Positions 43,724-51,768 of a stretch of 64,000 nt of DNA are shown piece by piece. The stretch is from Anaerolineales bacterium (GTDB lineage Bacteria > Chloroflexota > Anaerolineae > JAAEKA01), in contig JACKBI010000011.1 of the NCBI GenBank assembly GCA_020634615.1, positions 124,001 through 188,000 on the forward strand. The letters run 5' to 3'. Positions within the stretch are counted from its first letter, which is position 1. Each line of letters opens with the position of its first letter. A program made the translations under genes and the position numbers. The notes under the pieces were generated by a model. It had not been told where the DNA came from. It searched no databases and saw only the letters and a program-made list of their open reading frames with translations.

Positions 43724-44020
43724 TTATACAACCACTTCTGGTAGGAATTCCAATGTCACTTGACGCCCTATGCGACCTTCGAGAGTAATCAGCATCTCCA
43801 AACTGAACTTCTCCCACCTACCATGGACCAAATCGGAGACGCGTGCCTGTGAAACGCCCAGTCTTCTCGCTGCTTCGGCATGGCTCATGCCGGCGGTGTC
43901 GATGGACTGGCGCAGGTCATGCATCAACTTAGCGCGCATTTGTAAAATCGCTGCCTCTCCCGGCTCAAATCCGAGATCGGTAAAAACATTCCCAGTGGAC
44001 TCAATGATCGTTTCACTCAT
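43724..44020 (-). CDS. XRE family antitoxin (HigA-like)
   Basis: This 98-residue protein has a Cro/C1-type helix-turn-helix (GMSHAEAARRLGVSQARVSD) and the typical end (LEMLITLEGRIGRQVTLEF) of HigA/NadS-like antitoxins. Its start is 3 bases after the toxin stop. It would neutralise the upstream toxin and repress the pair. The order toxin then antitoxin is that of higBA systems. Confidence 0.88.
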   Translation of the reverse strand: MSETIIESTGNVFTDLGFEPGEAAILQMRAKLMHDLRQSIDTAGMSHAEAARRLGVSQARVSDLVHGRWEKFSLEMLITLEGRIGRQVTLEFLPEVVV

Positions 44021-44023
44021 CGA

Positions 44024-44338
44024 CTACTCCTCGATCTGTCGGTAGCGTTGTCGTGCAAGTTCGATGTCCTCGCGTCGGGTCTTGCGAGTCTTCTTCTGAA
44101 ACGCGTGAAGCACATAGACGGCGCTTTCGAATTTAGCGACATAAAGCACCCGCCACTCACCGAGAACGCGAATACGAATCTCTCTCACACCCGGTCCGAC
44201 ATTCGTCATCGGCTTCCAGTCTGACGGATCACGCCCGCGCTGTATGGTGAACAATTCAAATCCGACTTGTCTACGCGCTTCAGCCGGGAAATCGCGCAGA
44301 TCTTCCAGGCTTGAACCAACGAATCTTAGCGGCTTCAT
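44024..44338 (-). CDS. RelE/HigB-type (Gp49-like) toxin
   Basis: This 104-residue toxin is of the RelE superfamily, Gp49/HigB branch: MKPLRFVGSSLEDLRDFPAE, VGPGVREIRIRVLGEWRVLY and VYVLHAFQKKTRKTRREDI. The conserved Arg/Lys-rich end would cut mRNA on the ribosome. It is paired with the XRE antitoxin gene just downstream. Confidence 0.9.
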   Translation of the reverse strand: MKPLRFVGSSLEDLRDFPAEARRQVGFELFTIQRGRDPSDWKPMTNVGPGVREIRIRVLGEWRVLYVAKFESAVYVLHAFQKKTRKTRREDIELARQRYRQIEE

Positions 44339-44502
44339 TGGCCAGCATTATACAACTTCTTGACAGATCCGGCTAAGCGGTCCAGAAATAGCAACCTACG
44401 GGTTGAGCCGGTGGTAGTGTCGCGAGCATTGGAAATAAAGATCTTCCATCAGCCAGGTAACGCGCGCGGCCAGACTGCTCACCGGATCCGGTTGGTACAG
44501 AA

Positions 44503-44534
44503 ACGAAAAAGCTCCAGAGAACATTCCCTGGAGC
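44503..44534 (-). terminator. intrinsic terminator of trxB
   Basis: On the minus strand AAGCTCCAG and CTGGAGCTT form a 9-bp stem followed by TTTT. It is 23 bases after the trxB stop. Confidence 0.8.
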
Positions 44535-44556
44535 TTCAGTCTGGACAGAATTCAGA

Positions 44557-45570
44557 TCACGCCAGCACGGGCACGGCCAGGCCATGTTCGGCCAGAATCT
44601 CGTGGTAGCTCTGCGCTTCCAACTCGCCGAGGAACTTCTCGGCTTCCATGGCTGCAGCCGCGCCCTGGCCGGCTGATGTCACGACCTGGCGGAACACCGA
44701 GTCCTGGATCTCGCCGCCGGCGAAGACGCCGTGGACGCTGGTGTGCATGCGCTTGTCGGTGATCACGTAGCCCGCTTCATCGATCTCAAGCTGACCGCGG
44801 AACAGTTCCGAGTTGGGCGTGTGGCCGATGAAGATAAACACGCCGTCCACCGGGAAATCGTAGACCTCGTTGGTTTTCAGATCGCGCAACGTCGCCGAAA
44901 CGACCTTCGCCGGCGTACCGTTGCCATTGCCGCCCGATGCGTTGATCCGCTCGACGACGTGACTCCACTTGTAGTCCATCTTGGGATTGCTGGCAGCCCG
45001 GTCTTGCAGGATCTTGCTGGCGCGCAACTCGTCGCGGCGATGCACGACTGTCACTTTGTTGGCGAACTTGGTCAGGAACAACCCCTCTTCCAACGCGCTG
45101 TCGCCACCGCCGACCACAATGACGTCCTTGCCGCGGAAGAAGAAGCCGTCGCACGTGCCGCAGTAGCTGACGCCAAAACCGGTGTATTCCTTCTCACCCG
45201 GCACGCCCAGCTTGCGCGGCGTGGCGCCGGTGGAAATGATTACCGACTCTGCACGGTATTCCTTGCCGCTGGCCGTGCTGACAGTGAACGGATGCTGCGT
45301 GAAGTCCACGCTGCTTACATAGTCGTATTCGATGCGCGCGCCGAACTTCTCGGCCTGCTTCTGAAACTTCTCCACCATTTCGGGACCGGTCAGGCCCTCG
45401 GGGAATCCGGGATAGTTCTCCACCTCATAGGTGATGGCAACCTGTCCGCCGATCTCGTTGCCGGTGATCAGCAGCGGGTTCAAATTGGCGCGGGCGGTGT
45501 AAAGCGCGGCAGTGAAGCCGGCCGGGCCGCTGCCGACAATGATCATCTTCTCAACGTTGTTGTTGGTCAT
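44557..45570 (-). CDS. trxB: thioredoxin reductase
   Basis: This 337-residue FAD/NADPH enzyme reduces thioredoxin. The FAD-binding motif IIVGSGPAGFTAALYTARA is at 10-28. The redox pair is CGTC (Cys137, Cys140) in YCGTCDGFFFRG, and the NADPH motif is VVGGGDSALEE (about 152-162). The C-terminal FAD motif, usually AGDxxD, reads FAGGEIQDSVFRQ, with Glu for Asp. A C-terminal tail of about 20 residues (SYHEILAEHGLAVPVLA) goes beyond the usual end. GAGG precedes the ATG. Single gene with terminator. Confidence 0.93.
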   Translation of the reverse strand: MTNNNVEKMIIVGSGPAGFTAALYTARANLNPLLITGNEIGGQVAITYEVENYPGFPEGLTGPEMVEKFQKQAEKFGARIEYDYVSSVDFTQHPFTVSTASGKEYRAESVIISTGATPRKLGVPGEKEYTGFGVSYCGTCDGFFFRGKDVIVVGGGDSALEEGLFLTKFANKVTVVHRRDELRASKILQDRAASNPKMDYKWSHVVERINASGGNGNGTPAKVVSATLRDLKTNEVYDFPVDGVFIFIGHTPNSELFRGQLEIDEAGYVITDKRMHTSVHGVFAGGEIQDSVFRQVVTSAGQGAAAAMEAEKFLGELEAQSYHEILAEHGLAVPVLA

Positions 45571-45611
45571 AAGAGTTACCTCAATTCATTCTCTTTCTGT
45601 AACTGCTCACC

Positions 45612-45680
45612 CGTCATTCCGCGGAGGCGGGAATCCACGTCTTCACAGGCGCTAGACTCCCGCGGAGGCGGGAGTGACGC
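45612..45680. repeat. paired REP-like CCGCGGAGGCGGG hairpins
   Basis: CATTCCGCGGAGGCGGGAATCC and GACTCCCGCGGAGGCGGGAG lie within 70 bases, upstream of trxB. They match the pair at 42308-42372 except for GG in place of AA in the loop. No gene is seen in the gap 45571-45786. Confidence 0.8.
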
Positions 45681-45786
45681 AACAGTAAAGGCTGAGTAGT
45701 TATCTCTTTCTGTTTTATGGGACGCGTCCCGCTGCGTCGCTCTTACCTGCGGCGCGCTGGGCCGTTACCTGACTTTGGATGCGCGG

Positions 45787-46725
45787 CTAGCTGCTTTGGT
45801 TACGGCGGGCAGCCAGCGCCACCCAGTCACCCTCTTCGACCCGCTCGACCAGGCGCAGATCGTGGCGTTGCAGCGCGGCCAGCACGTCGTCCGCCCGCGG
45901 TTCGATGATCCCGCTCATGATCAGGACGCCATCCGCTGCCAGCAAGTCAGCCATGCCCTCGTCCAGCAATAAGACGATCACTTCGGCCAGTATGTTGGCG
46001 ACGACTACCGGCCAGCCCTGCGGTCGCTCATCGAGCGATGGCAGCGATCCGGCGCGCGCCTGAACCAGATGTGTCAGGCCATTGCGCTGACAGTTCTCCA
46101 CTGTGGCTTCCACCGCGATCGGGTCGATGTCGGTGGCCAGGATCGACACTGCGCCCAGCCGGCCGGCGGCGATGGAGAGCACGCCTGACCCGCAGCCCAC
46201 GTCCAGCACGGCGTCGCCCGGCTGCACAGCCCGCTCCAGCGCCGCCATACACAGCCGCGTGCTGGGATGCAACCCCGTGCCGAAGGCCATGCCCGGATCG
46301 AGGATCACCGGCAGCCGCCCGCGGGCAGCCTCCAACACAGCTTCGTCGTCCGCCAGCCAGGCCGGCACGATGATCAGCCGCTCGCCCACCGGCAGCGGCG
46401 CGTAGCTGGCCTTCCACGCGTTGGCCCAGTCCTGCTCCTCCAGATCGCGGATCAACGGCTCAGGCAGCGGGTAGATGCGACTCAGGAACCACAGGCCTTC
46501 GCGAATCTGTTGCACGACTTCAGCGCGGTCATCGCCGTTGGCGGCCACGTAGGTGCGGACCGTGATCACAGGATCGACCAACTCACCCACCGGGTCGTAG
46601 CCGCCGACCTCGATCACCGCGGCGGTGTCGGCCTCGCCGGGCCGGCTGTTGAAGCGGTTGAACAGCTCAGCCACCGCCTCCGCACCCTCGCCGTCGCATT
46701 CGACACTGATTTCGGTCCACTTCAC
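45787..46725 (-). CDS. prmA: ribosomal protein L11 methyltransferase
   Basis: This 312-residue SAM-dependent methyltransferase would trimethylate ribosomal protein L11. The N-terminal L11-binding domain (residues about 1-100) is followed by LDPGMAFGTGLHPSTRLCM and the SAM-binding motif VLDVGCGSGVLSIAAGRLGA. VVVANILAEVIVLLLDEG follows. The start codon is GTG. It is followed on the same strand by dnaJ after a gap that contains a long hairpin of short repeats. Confidence 0.93.
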   Translation of the reverse strand: MKWTEISVECDGEGAEAVAELFNRFNSRPGEADTAAVIEVGGYDPVGELVDPVITVRTYVAANGDDRAEVVQQIREGLWFLSRIYPLPEPLIRDLEEQDWANAWKASYAPLPVGERLIIVPAWLADDEAVLEAARGRLPVILDPGMAFGTGLHPSTRLCMAALERAVQPGDAVLDVGCGSGVLSIAAGRLGAVSILATDIDPIAVEATVENCQRNGLTHLVQARAGSLPSLDERPQGWPVVVANILAEVIVLLLDEGMADLLAADGVLIMSGIIEPRADDVLAALQRHDLRLVERVEEGDWVALAARRNQSS

Positions 46726-46748
46726 GGTCGCGTGCCTCTGCTCCCGAT

Positions 46749-46830
46749 CGTACTCGTACTCCTACTCGTACTCGTTCTCTCTCGGTTCTTTTCAGACGAG
46801 TACGAGGACGAGTAGGAGTACGAGTACGAG
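46749..46830. repeat. CTCGTA-unit hairpin between prmA and dnaJ
   Basis: Tandem CGTACT units (CGTACTCGTACTCCTACTCG, 46749-46775) are followed by a 20-base pyrimidine-rich spacer. The units then appear in inverse (GAGTACGAGGACGAGTAGGA and on to 46830). The arms pair over roughly 26 bases with few mismatches, one side having an extra unit. It is not coding in the minus-strand direction of the flanking genes. Confidence 0.85.
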
Positions 46831-46848
46831 GTTGAGTGCGAGGAAGAA

Positions 46849-47991
46849 TTATCCATTGAACGCGTCGCCCAGTGCGCCCGCCAGCTTGTCGAAGAAGCCG
46901 CGCTCGTCGCCCAGCTTGGGGGTGCCCAGCGTCTCGCCCAGTTCCTCCAGCAGCTTCTTCTGCTTGGGGGTAAGCTGAGTTGGCACCACGATCTTGACGC
47001 CGATCAATTGATCGCCGCGGCGGTCACTCTTGCGCAGATGGGGCACGCCGCGCCCTTTGAGACGCAGGACGCGGCCATTCTGCGTCGCCGGTGGCACCGT
47101 GACGACAGCCGTGCCGTCCAGCGTCGGTACCTCGATCTCCGCGCCCAGCGCGGCCTGCGCGATGTTGATCGGTAGTTCCATGACGATGTCGTTGTCGCGC
47201 CGCTGGAAGACGGCGTGCTGCTGAACCGTCAGCACGACGTAGAGATTGCCGGGCGGGCCGCCTGACATACCCTGGTTGCCCTCGCCGGCCAGCCGGATCT
47301 GCGTGCCGTCATCGACCCCAGCCGGGACGTTGATGGTCAGCTTGCGCGTGCTCTGCAGCTGCTTGCGGCCGTTGCACTCGATGCAGGGAGTTGTCACGAC
47401 TTCACCGCTGCCATTGCAGCGCGGGCAGGTCGATGAAGTCAAAATCGTGCCGAAGATGCTTTGCTGGCGGCGCTGAACCTCGCCCGCGCCGTTGCACTGC
47501 GGGCAACGCAACGGGTTGGTGCCTGGCTCCGCGCCGCTGCCGACGCAGCGGGTACACTGTTCCAGGCGCGTTACCTCGACCTCTTTGTCCACGCCGAACA
47601 CCGCTTCCTCGAACGTCAGTGTCAGGTTGATGCGCAGGTCGGCGCCGCGGCGCGGGCCGCGCTGGGCCTGGCGGGTCTGGCTCGCGCCCATGCCCATGCC
47701 GGCGAAGAGGTCCTCGAAAATCGAGCTGAAATCGCCAAAGCCGCCGCCGAAACCACCGAAACCGCCCTGGGTGCCGGCGTGTCCAAAGCGGTCATACGCG
47801 GCCCGCTTTTCGGCGTTGCTCAACACCTCGTAGGCCTCGTTGATCTCCTTGAAGCGCGACTCGGCGTCCGCTTCCTTGTTGACATCAGGGTGGTATTGGC
47901 GAGCAAGCTGGCGATAGGCCCGCTTGATCTCGTCGTTGCTCGCGCCCTTGGGCACGCTCAACACTTCATAATAATCGCGCTTGTTGCTCAT
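46849..47991 (-). CDS. dnaJ: chaperone DnaJ
   Basis: This 380-residue type I J-protein has a J domain with YHPDVNKEADAESRFKEI (HPD loop) and a Gly/Phe-rich region (GGFGGFGGGFGDFSSIFEDL). Four CxxCxGxG zinc repeats follow (CTRCVGSG, CPQCNGAG, CPRCNGSG, CIECNGRK), then the C-terminal substrate-binding domains. It stimulates DnaK ATPase and delivers unfolded proteins. No dnaK or grpE is in the window. The extension after the CTD (LLEELGETLGTPKLGDERGF) is normal for the family. Confidence 0.95.
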   Translation of the reverse strand: MSNKRDYYEVLSVPKGASNDEIKRAYRQLARQYHPDVNKEADAESRFKEINEAYEVLSNAEKRAAYDRFGHAGTQGGFGGFGGGFGDFSSIFEDLFAGMGMGASQTRQAQRGPRRGADLRINLTLTFEEAVFGVDKEVEVTRLEQCTRCVGSGAEPGTNPLRCPQCNGAGEVQRRQQSIFGTILTSSTCPRCNGSGEVVTTPCIECNGRKQLQSTRKLTINVPAGVDDGTQIRLAGEGNQGMSGGPPGNLYVVLTVQQHAVFQRRDNDIVMELPINIAQAALGAEIEVPTLDGTAVVTVPPATQNGRVLRLKGRGVPHLRKSDRRGDQLIGVKIVVPTQLTPKQKKLLEELGETLGTPKLGDERGFFDKLAGALGDAFNG

Positions 47992-48332
47992 AACGTCTCT
48001 TTTTTGCTATTCGGTGTCATTGTCATCCTGAGATTCATAAGGCGCCACGACGCCCTTTGGATAGAGTGAGAAACTTGACGCAGTGTTGTCATGCTGAATG
48101 GGTCCAGCTGCCAATACGCACGAGCAGCCATCGCCAATGAAGCATCTCTCTGCCATTGCGAGTCGAGATTCTTCATTGGCGGCTCGCTGAAATGAGCGTT
48201 GTGCGTAAGACCCATTCAGAATGACATAACCCAGTTTCTTGGTAGCCGAAGGCGAAGGATCTAAGGTACGTGCAGGTCGAGATTCTTCCTCGCTGCGCTT
48301 GTCAGAATGACATTACCCAATCTTACGAAGCA
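47992..48332. repeat. TCATCCTGAG-type repeat region upstream of dnaJ
   Basis: The 340-base gap contains several fragments of one dispersed repeat type. These include GTCATCCTGAG, TTGTCATGCTGAATGGGTC and its inverse GACCCATTCAGAATGACAT, GTCGAGATTCTTC (twice, near 48163 and 48271), and GTCAGAATGACATTACCC. The arrangement gives long-range inverted pairing (48097-48110 with 48210-48228). No gene is supported. Confidence 0.65.
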
Positions 48333-48527
48333 CTAGTCTTCCCAACCGATAATCCAGGCGCACAGGCCGGCCAGGCCGACCGTCGCGGCCACCAGCGCGA
48401 GCCACTGCGTCGTGGTGAAGCCCACGTCACGCGCCGCCAGCAGCAGAATGATGACCATGCCGATAGACAATACGGCCCACATCACCAGGTTTGGATGTTT
48501 ATGATACATGCTTTGCAGGGTGTTCAT
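48333..48527 (-). CDS. small two-helix membrane protein
   Basis: This 64-residue protein has two hydrophobic helices (residues about 13-31 and 39-60) and a short N-terminal amphipathic part. GGAGG is five bases before the ATG. It lies 12 bases after coaE on the same strand and is probably co-transcribed with it. No family recognised. Confidence 0.6.
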   Translation of the reverse strand: MNTLQSMYHKHPNLVMWAVLSIGMVIILLLAARDVGFTTTQWLALVAATVGLAGLCAWIIGWED

Positions 48528-48539
48528 ATGGCCTCCGGC

Positions 48540-49145
48540 TTACTTTTGTGAATTGACCGCGGCGCGCCAGGCCCGTTCGACCGACTGGCGCAGCGCGTCG
48601 AGGTCACCGTCGTTGTCGATCACCACGTCGGCCTGGGCCACTTTCATTGCCTGCGACGGCTGGGCGTCGATCCGCAAAACAGCGTCATCGTGGCTCAGCC
48701 CGCGGCTCTCCATCAGTCGCTTGAGCTGGGCGTCACGCGGCGCAGTCACGACCCACACCTCGTCGCACAATCGCAGGCTCAGTCCCGACTCCAGCAGCTT
48801 GATCGCCTCGATGACAATGACAATGTTGGGAGACCTGACCACCAGTTCGGTGATCCGCCGGCCGACGGCCGGATGTACCAGGGCTTCCAGGCGCGCCAGT
48901 GCCTCCGGGTCGGCGAAGACGATCTCGCCCAGCCGGCGGCGATCGATGGGGCCGCCGTTCGGTGCGATGTCGCTGCCAAACTCGGCAACAACGCCTGGAT
49001 ACGCGGGCTGGCCCGGCTCCATCACCTGATGAGCGACCTGGTCGGCGTCGATGACAAACGCGCCGAGAGTCGCAAGCATCTGGGCGACTGCGCTCTTGCC
49101 CGTGGCGATGTTGCCGGTGAGGCCGATGACAAGTTGGGTAGTCAC
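48540..49145 (-). CDS. coaE: dephospho-CoA kinase
   Basis: This 201-residue enzyme catalyses the last step of coenzyme A synthesis, phosphorylating the 3'-OH of dephospho-CoA. The P-loop GLTGNIATGKS is near the N-terminus, and FVIDADQVAHQVME and RRLGEIVFADPEALARLEAL follow. The start is GTG 49145, whose GTGA overlaps the ABC-F stop by 4 bases; a longer frame from 49163 has no advantage. GNIATGKS departs from the commoner GGIGSGKS but keeps the Lys-Ser. Confidence 0.93.
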   Translation of the reverse strand: MTTQLVIGLTGNIATGKSAVAQMLATLGAFVIDADQVAHQVMEPGQPAYPGVVAEFGSDIAPNGGPIDRRRLGEIVFADPEALARLEALVHPAVGRRITELVVRSPNIVIVIEAIKLLESGLSLRLCDEVWVVTAPRDAQLKRLMESRGLSHDDAVLRIDAQPSQAMKVAQADVVIDNDGDLDALRQSVERAWRAAVNSQK

Positions 49146-51139
49146 AGTGCGAACTCCGTCCACTCTTCCATGAGCTGATGCAGCCGGTCTGCCACGGCCT
49201 GATATTCGACGCCCAGCGCGCGGACACGCTCCAGTTCCTGAGCCTGGCTGGCGGCCGCGATTTGCTCGCCCAGCGTCTCCAGCCGGCGCTCCATGCTGTG
49301 GATCAACTCCTCCAGGCGGTCGGCCTCGGCCTGGCGCTGCTCGACAACTTTGCGCTGGCGGCGTTCTTCTCTTGAGCGTTCGCGGTGCAACCGGGCGTCG
49401 CTCAGCGCGCTATCGTCGACCTGGCTTTCGCTGGCCGTTTCTTCCTCAGCCGCTTTGGCAGCGAGATAGGCGCTGTAGTTGCCCTCGTAGGCGCGCATCT
49501 CGCCGCGCTGTGCATCCAGCGCCCAGACCTGCGTCGCCACTGCGTCCACCAGATAGCGGTCGTGGGTGACCAGCAGCACGGTGCCGCCGAACGCCTTGAG
49601 CATGTCTTCCAGCACTTCCTGCGAGTCGATGTCCAGATGGTTGGTCGGCTCGTCCAGCAACAGGAAATTCGCGCCCTGCAACGTCAGCAACGCCAGCGCG
49701 ACCCGGCTGCGCTGCCCGCCGCTGAGCACCTCAATGGTCTTGTACGCATCGTCGCCCGAAAACAGGAAGCGGCCCAGAAAGCTGCGGGCCTGGCCGATCT
49801 CCATACGCGGCGACGCGTCCAGGATCGTGTCGAGTATTGTCTTCTCAGGAACCAGCATGTCGTGCGCCTGCGCCAGATAGCCGATGTGGACGCTGGCGCC
49901 GATGCGCAGCCGCCCGCCCAGCGGCTGAAGCTGGCCAAGCACCGTCTTGAGGAAGGTGCTCTTGCCGGCGCCGTTGGGACCGATCAGCGCGACCCGCTGG
50001 CCGCGCAGCAATTCGATGTCCTCGCTGCGAAAGAGGACGTTGTCGTCGGGCGTCGGCCCTGAATGGCGCGCTACGTACTCGTAGCCGCCGGAAACGTCCT
50101 CACGCCGCGGCTGGTTGCCGTTGCTGCTGCGATAGCCGACCACCAGATCGCGGGTGCGCATGACCAGATTGCCGCTGCGCAGGCGCGCGTCGAGGTTGAG
50201 CCGGATGGCCTGCCGCTCCTCAGGGCGCTCCACCAGGCCATCCTCAGCAGCCATGCGCTCAAGCCGGGTGCGGCGACCCTGGGCCTGGCGCGTGTTCTGG
50301 CCGGCGATGTTGCGGCGGATGTATTCCTGCTCCTTGGCGATGTACTGCTGCTGGCGCTTCCATTCCTCAAGCTGGCGCTCGCGGCGCATGGTGCGTTGCA
50401 GCGAAAAATGGCTGTAGTTGCCGCGGTAGGCATCCAGCCGCTGGTTGGCCAGTTCCCAGATGCGGTTGGCGACGCGGTCGAGGAAGTAGCGGTCGTGCGA
50501 CACCACCACCATGCTGCCGCGCCATTGCAGCAGCACGCTTTCCAGCCATTCGGTGGCTTGCAGATCGAGATGGTTGGTCGGCTCGTCCATCAGCAGCAGG
50601 TCCGGTTCCTGCAAGAGCAAGCGAGCCAGCAAGCCGCGGGTGCGCTGCCCGCCGCTCAGGTACGCCAGCGGCAGGTGATGCTCGGCCGGGGGAAATCCCA
50701 GCCCGGTCAACACCTGGCGGACGCGCAGTTCCCAGTCGTAGCCGCCGGCCGCTTCGAAAGCTGCCTGCAGCGGTCCATACTCGGCCAGCGCCTGCTCATA
50801 GGCCAGCGGATCAGCCATCTGCTCTTCCAAGCGGCGCAGCTCGTCGGCGCGGCGCATGAGACCGGCAAACTGGGCTGAAACGTCGTCCCACAGTGTGCGG
50901 TCGCCGGCCGGCGGCGGGTCCTGCGGCAGGTAGCCGATGGTCATGCCGCGCATCCGTGTCACGACGCCGTCGGTCGGCGCGTCAAGGCCCGCCAGGATGC
51001 GCAACAGGGTCGTCTTGCCTTCGCCGTTGGGGCCGACCAGACCGATGCGGTCGCCCTTTTCGACGCGGATGTTGACGCCCTGGAACACGTCCAGCGGACC
51101 GAATCGCCGGCTGAGGTTGCTGCCTGTGATGACTGACAT
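49142..51139 (-). CDS. ABC-F family ATP-binding protein
   Basis: This soluble protein of about 665 residues has two ABC ATPase domains and no membrane segments. Walker A motifs are GPNGEGKTT (near 36) and GPNGAGKST; signatures are YLSGGQRTRG and VLSGGQRSRV. The linker between domains contains an Arg-rich helix pair (TMRRERQLEEWKRQQQYIAK). The C-terminal coiled-coil region (about 570-660) is typical of Uup-type ABC-F proteins. These act on the ribosome to relieve stalling or give antibiotic resistance. The first conserved residue region begins at ATG 51139; the upstream in-frame extension is not homologous. Confidence 0.92.
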   Translation of the reverse strand: MSVITGSNLSRRFGPLDVFQGVNIRVEKGDRIGLVGPNGEGKTTLLRILAGLDAPTDGVVTRMRGMTIGYLPQDPPPAGDRTLWDDVSAQFAGLMRRADELRRLEEQMADPLAYEQALAEYGPLQAAFEAAGGYDWELRVRQVLTGLGFPPAEHHLPLAYLSGGQRTRGLLARLLLQEPDLLLMDEPTNHLDLQATEWLESVLLQWRGSMVVVSHDRYFLDRVANRIWELANQRLDAYRGNYSHFSLQRTMRRERQLEEWKRQQQYIAKEQEYIRRNIAGQNTRQAQGRRTRLERMAAEDGLVERPEERQAIRLNLDARLRSGNLVMRTRDLVVGYRSSNGNQPRREDVSGGYEYVARHSGPTPDDNVLFRSEDIELLRGQRVALIGPNGAGKSTFLKTVLGQLQPLGGRLRIGASVHIGYLAQAHDMLVPEKTILDTILDASPRMEIGQARSFLGRFLFSGDDAYKTIEVLSGGQRSRVALALLTLQGANFLLLDEPTNHLDIDSQEVLEDMLKAFGGTVLLVTHDRYLVDAVATQVWALDAQRGEMRAYEGNYSAYLAAKAAEEETASESQVDDSALSDARLHRERSREERRQRKVVEQRQAEADRLEELIHSMERRLETLGEQIAAASQAQELERVRALGVEYQAVADRLHQLMEEWTEFAL

Positions 51140-51212
51140 GGTTGCACTGCCGCCCAATCGCTGGGGACCGCGGCAATTATACCACCGGGGCAAGGTGAAC
51201 CCAAAAGAGGGT

Positions 51213-51300
51213 GGGAGTTGCAAGTGGCAGGTTGCAGGTAGCAGGTTTCAAGTGGCAGGTGGGGAGCGGGAGAGAGGGAGAACGGGAGACGAATGCCAAC
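51213..51300. repeat. composite short-unit array (TTGCARGTGGCAGG plus GGGAGA)
   Basis: AGTTGCAAGTGGCAGGTTGC and AGGTAGCAGGTTTCAAGTGG are followed directly by GGGAGCGGGAGAGAGGGAGA. The first part matches the arrays at 1590-1735 and 52565-52620; the second matches 59190-59360. Slightly downstream (51318-51356) is another triple repeat, ATTCGTGCATTCGTG...CATTCGTGG. It lies in the gap between divergent ABC-F and membrane-protein genes. Confidence 0.75.
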
Positions 51301-51365
51301 GTGGTCTGGCACGGCCTCAGGAATTCGTGCATTCGTGTGCGCAGCATTCGTGGACGGCCCCGCAC

Positions 51366-51393
51366 TTGACCGACGCGCGCTCGTAGGTACAAT
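51366..51393 (+). promoter_or_regulatory. promoter predicting a leaderless mRNA for the 51.4 kb gene
   Basis: TTGACC (51366-51371) and TACAAT (51388-51393) are 16 bases apart. The ATG at 51400 is seven bases after the -10 box, where transcription would begin. No ribosome-binding site can exist between them. Confidence 0.7.
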
Positions 51394-51399
51394 CGGGCT

Positions 51400-51768
51400 A
51401 TGCAAGGCGCTCTGATCTACGGGCTTTCTCTCATCGCGGGGCTGGCGGCGGTCTACGGGCTGACGTCGCTGGTGCTCAACCTGCCGCCGACGCGCCAGAA
51501 CCTGGCGACGTTCCTGCTGCTGCTGGTCATAGCCGCGACGGGACTGCTGGCGCCGGCGCTGGCGTGGCTGCACCGCCGCATCCCCTTCGGCGGGCGTCCG
51601 CCGACACGCCGCGCTGCCTTTCGCCAGGCGCTGTTGATCGGTCTGGCGCTGGCGCTGGCCGCCTGGCTGCAACTGGTCGGTCTGCTGGACGCCACGCTGG
51701 TTCTCGGCATCACCGCACTGGTGATTCTGGTCGAGGTGCTGGTGCAGAGCAGGCAGAAGCTGGCATGA
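51400..51768 (+). CDS. small three- or four-helix membrane protein
   Basis: This 122-residue protein has hydrophobic segments near 3-26, 36-57, 73-92 and 97-115, separated by a basic loop (HRRIPFGGRPPTRRAAFR). No family recognised. Its stop overlaps the radical SAM start by 4 bases, so both are translated from one mRNA that appears to be leaderless. Function unknown; it could be a membrane partner of the radical SAM protein, but that is speculative. Confidence 0.75.
   Translation: MQGALIYGLSLIAGLAAVYGLTSLVLNLPPTRQNLATFLLLLVIAATGLLAPALAWLHRRIPFGGRPPTRRAAFRQALLIGLALALAAWLQLVGLLDATLVLGITALVILVEVLVQSRQKLA

Noticed and set aside
48016..48330. Possible CRISPR-like repetition upstream of dnaJ
   Set aside because: Repeat fragments differ in length, orientation and spacing and no cas gene is present; this is a dispersed intergenic repeat type.
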